Shown: piece after piece, positions 23,074-24,465 of the stretch
How the letters are laid out: every line of letters starts with the position of its first letter
Position numbering within the stretch: position 1 is the stretch's first letter
Assembly (NCBI GenBank): GCA_050288705.1
Contig: JBNKEI010000082.1
Coordinates: 1 to 24,465, forward strand
Direction: 5' to 3'
Length of the DNA: 24,465 nucleotides
Source of the DNA: JBNKEI01 sp050288705
GTDB taxonomy: Bacteria; Myxococcota; Myxococcia; Myxococcales; UBA5297
Notes under the pieces: model-generated
The model's database searches: none
The model's input: only the letters and a program-made list of their open reading frames with translations
Told to the model about the DNA's origin: nothing
Translations under genes and position numbers: made by a program

Positions 23074-24330
23074 ATGCCCCCATCACCACCCAAAGGCCAC
23101 CACCGCGACCTCCCAGTAGTAGGTACGGCAACATTTGATGATGTTTCATCCACCCGCCGCGCTCTCCAATCGCTGGAAATGGGCGTATTCAATTACCCGG
23201 CACAGCTTTGTGACGCCTTTGGCACTGACGATCGCATAAAAGGAGTAATTCAAACCAGGCTGGATGCATTGGCCTCCCTGCCCTTGGAGGTTACGCCACC
23301 AAATACCCGCAAACGGTCGGCTCGTATTGCCGACAGAATAAAGCAGAATTGGAATGAATGGTTATGCGATGCGGAGATCAAGCGACTGCACAAATGGGGT
23401 TTGTTTCTCGGCATTGGAATAGGCGAATTGGAATGGACCGCCACTGAAAATGAATGGACGCCGCATTTAAAAACCTGGGACCTACGGCATTGTTCCTGGA
23501 GATGGGATACTCGAAGCTTTTGGATGAGCACTGCTGACGGTCCGGTAGAGGTATTACCAGGAAATGGGCGATGGGTTGTGTATGCTCCTCATGGCTTAGC
23601 CCGTGGCTGGATGGAAGGCTTAGTCCGTTCCCTGGCGCTGCTATTTCTAATTCGGCGTTGGGCGTGGCGAGATTGGGCACGCTGGAGCGAAGTTCATGGT
23701 TTGCCCATCAAATTGCTTACCGTACCTTCCGATGCCAGGGCCGAAGACAAAGAGGACATTGAGCGGGCGTTATCATCGATTGGCGGCGAAGGACTAATTC
23801 GGCTTGCCAAAGACGAAAACGGCAATGGATTTGACCTCGATCTATTGGAAGCTGCAGCCCAAAGCTATGAAGGTTTTCTGCGGTTAATCGAAAAAGCCGA
23901 TGAATGCATTGCTGTTGATGTATTGGGCCAAAATCTAACCACTTCCATGAAAGGCGGTGGCAGTTATGCAGCGGCAAATGTCCATGATCGCATTCGCCTG
24001 GATAGATTAGAAAGCGACGCTCGGGGTCTGGGAAAATGCTTCACTGACCAGGTGGTACGGCCTTGGGTGGAATACAATATTGGCGATTCCTCGCTAACTC
24101 CCAATTGTACCTGGAGCACTAAAGCACCGGATGAGCGCGGCAGTATTGCCAAAACTTTGGTGGACCTGGGAACAGGGGTTTCCAATCTACGTAAAGGCGG
24201 AATGAATGTAGACCGGGAGAAAATCGCCAAACAGTTTCATATTCCCTTGGTCGAGGGAGAGCCAACTTTGAATATTCCACCTACTGAAAATATTAATTCA
24301 GGAAATAGCAATGCAGAAAAGTCCGCATAA
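23074..24330 (+). CDS. Phage portal protein, DUF935 / Mu gp29-like
   Basis: The protein is 418 residues. The N-terminal part (IKGVIQTRLDALASLPLEVTP around 55-75), a central aromatic-rich stretch (DLRHCSWRWD, RRWAWRDWARWSEVHGLP), and a C-terminal LGQNLTTSMKGGGSYAAANVHD motif (about 290-310) are the landmarks of the DUF935 portal family, which includes Mu gp29. The family forms the dodecameric ring at the capsid vertex through which DNA is packaged. The ATG at 23074 has no clear Shine-Dalgarno sequence, so the start is only probable. The stop overlaps the following protease gene by 20 bases. Context with terminase and protease genes supports the call. Confidence 0.92.
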   Translation: MPPSPPKGHHRDLPVVGTATFDDVSSTRRALQSLEMGVFNYPAQLCDAFGTDDRIKGVIQTRLDALASLPLEVTPPNTRKRSARIADRIKQNWNEWLCDAEIKRLHKWGLFLGIGIGELEWTATENEWTPHLKTWDLRHCSWRWDTRSFWMSTADGPVEVLPGNGRWVVYAPHGLARGWMEGLVRSLALLFLIRRWAWRDWARWSEVHGLPIKLLTVPSDARAEDKEDIERALSSIGGEGLIRLAKDENGNGFDLDLLEAAAQSYEGFLRLIEKADECIAVDVLGQNLTTSMKGGGSYAAANVHDRIRLDRLESDARGLGKCFTDQVVRPWVEYNIGDSSLTPNCTWSTKAPDERGSIAKTLVDLGTGVSNLRKGGMNVDREKIAKQFHIPLVEGEPTLNIPPTENINSGNSNAEKSA

Positions 24331-24465
24331 GCTTCGTTATCTTGCCAAACAAACCAAATTAACTGGCTCCCTTTACCTCTACGATTCTATTGGTAAAGAC
24401 TTTTTTGGTAACGGAATTAAGGCCAAACAAGTTGCTGACTCGCTAGAGGAATTTAAGCAGGCTGG
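24311..24465 (+). CDS. ClpP-like (S14) prohead protease, N-terminal end
   Basis: The gene starts inside the end of the portal gene, with AGGA 6-7 bases before the ATG, and runs off the right edge. The visible 51 residues contain a basic leader followed by TGSLYLYDSIGKDFFGNGI and KAKQVADSLEEF. 'LYLYD.IG......ITAK.v...L' is the first strand and helix of phage ClpP-like serine proteases that mature the head. The catalytic Ser-His-Asp residues lie beyond the window. Portal followed by protease is the usual order. Confidence 0.8.
   Translation, partial: MQKSPHKLRYLAKQTKLTGSLYLYDSIGKDFFGNGIKAKQVADSLEEFKQA

Overview
The window is a stretch of phage (probably prophage) genome from a bacterium with ordinary Shine-Dalgarno starts. 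A Gram-negative, proteobacterium-like host is likely but unproven: the portal is of the Mu gp29 / DUF935 type and one cargo gene encodes an apparent lipoprotein. No integrase, tRNA or bacterial housekeeping gene is visible, so neither phage end nor attachment site can be placed, and I cannot name the organism.

The phage backbone runs left to right on the plus strand. It starts with a tightly coupled replication module: the C-terminal end of a DEAD/DEAH helicase (1-380), a VRR-NUC nuclease (380-718) and a Toprim/P4-type primase-helicase (715-3528). Next comes a helix-turn-helix protein that sits where a late regulator is often found (15591-16337). The packaging and head module follows: small terminase (19617-20216), large terminase (20228-21637), DUF935 portal (23074-24330) and the start of a ClpP-like prohead protease (24311 to the edge).

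This backbone is interrupted at three junctions by accessory DNA that looks like defence or host-interaction cargo. Island 1 (about 3.5-15.5 kb) lies between primase and regulator. It holds a multi-pass membrane protein with a C-terminal GAF-like domain, a roughly 318-bp element with nested inverted repeats, a small ORF, a two-gene unit (unknown protein plus PD-(D/E)XK-type nuclease), a secreted phospholipase D-like lipoprotein bracketed by 50-bp direct repeats, and a 1204-residue protein with an N-terminal phosphoribosyltransferase fold. Island 2 (about 16.4-19.6 kb, minus strand) lies between regulator and terminase and encodes an EACC1-like protein and a caspase-like protease with an EF-hand loop and TPR repeats. 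Island 3 (about 21.7-23.0 kb, minus strand) lies between large terminase and portal and encodes a 52-residue zinc-ribbon protein and a three-TM/TPR protein.

Replication genes overlap by 1-4 bp and portal and protease overlap by 20 bp, as in a compact phage. The islands instead have long, repeat-rich spacers, convergent or antisense genes, and several genes that look AT-richer than the backbone by eye. The best candidates for under-described systems are the PRTase protein, the unknown/nuclease pair, the zinc-ribbon/TM-TPR pair and the TM-GAF protein. EACC1-caspase pairs are already known as predicted conflict systems; what is notable here is a phage carrying one next to its terminase.
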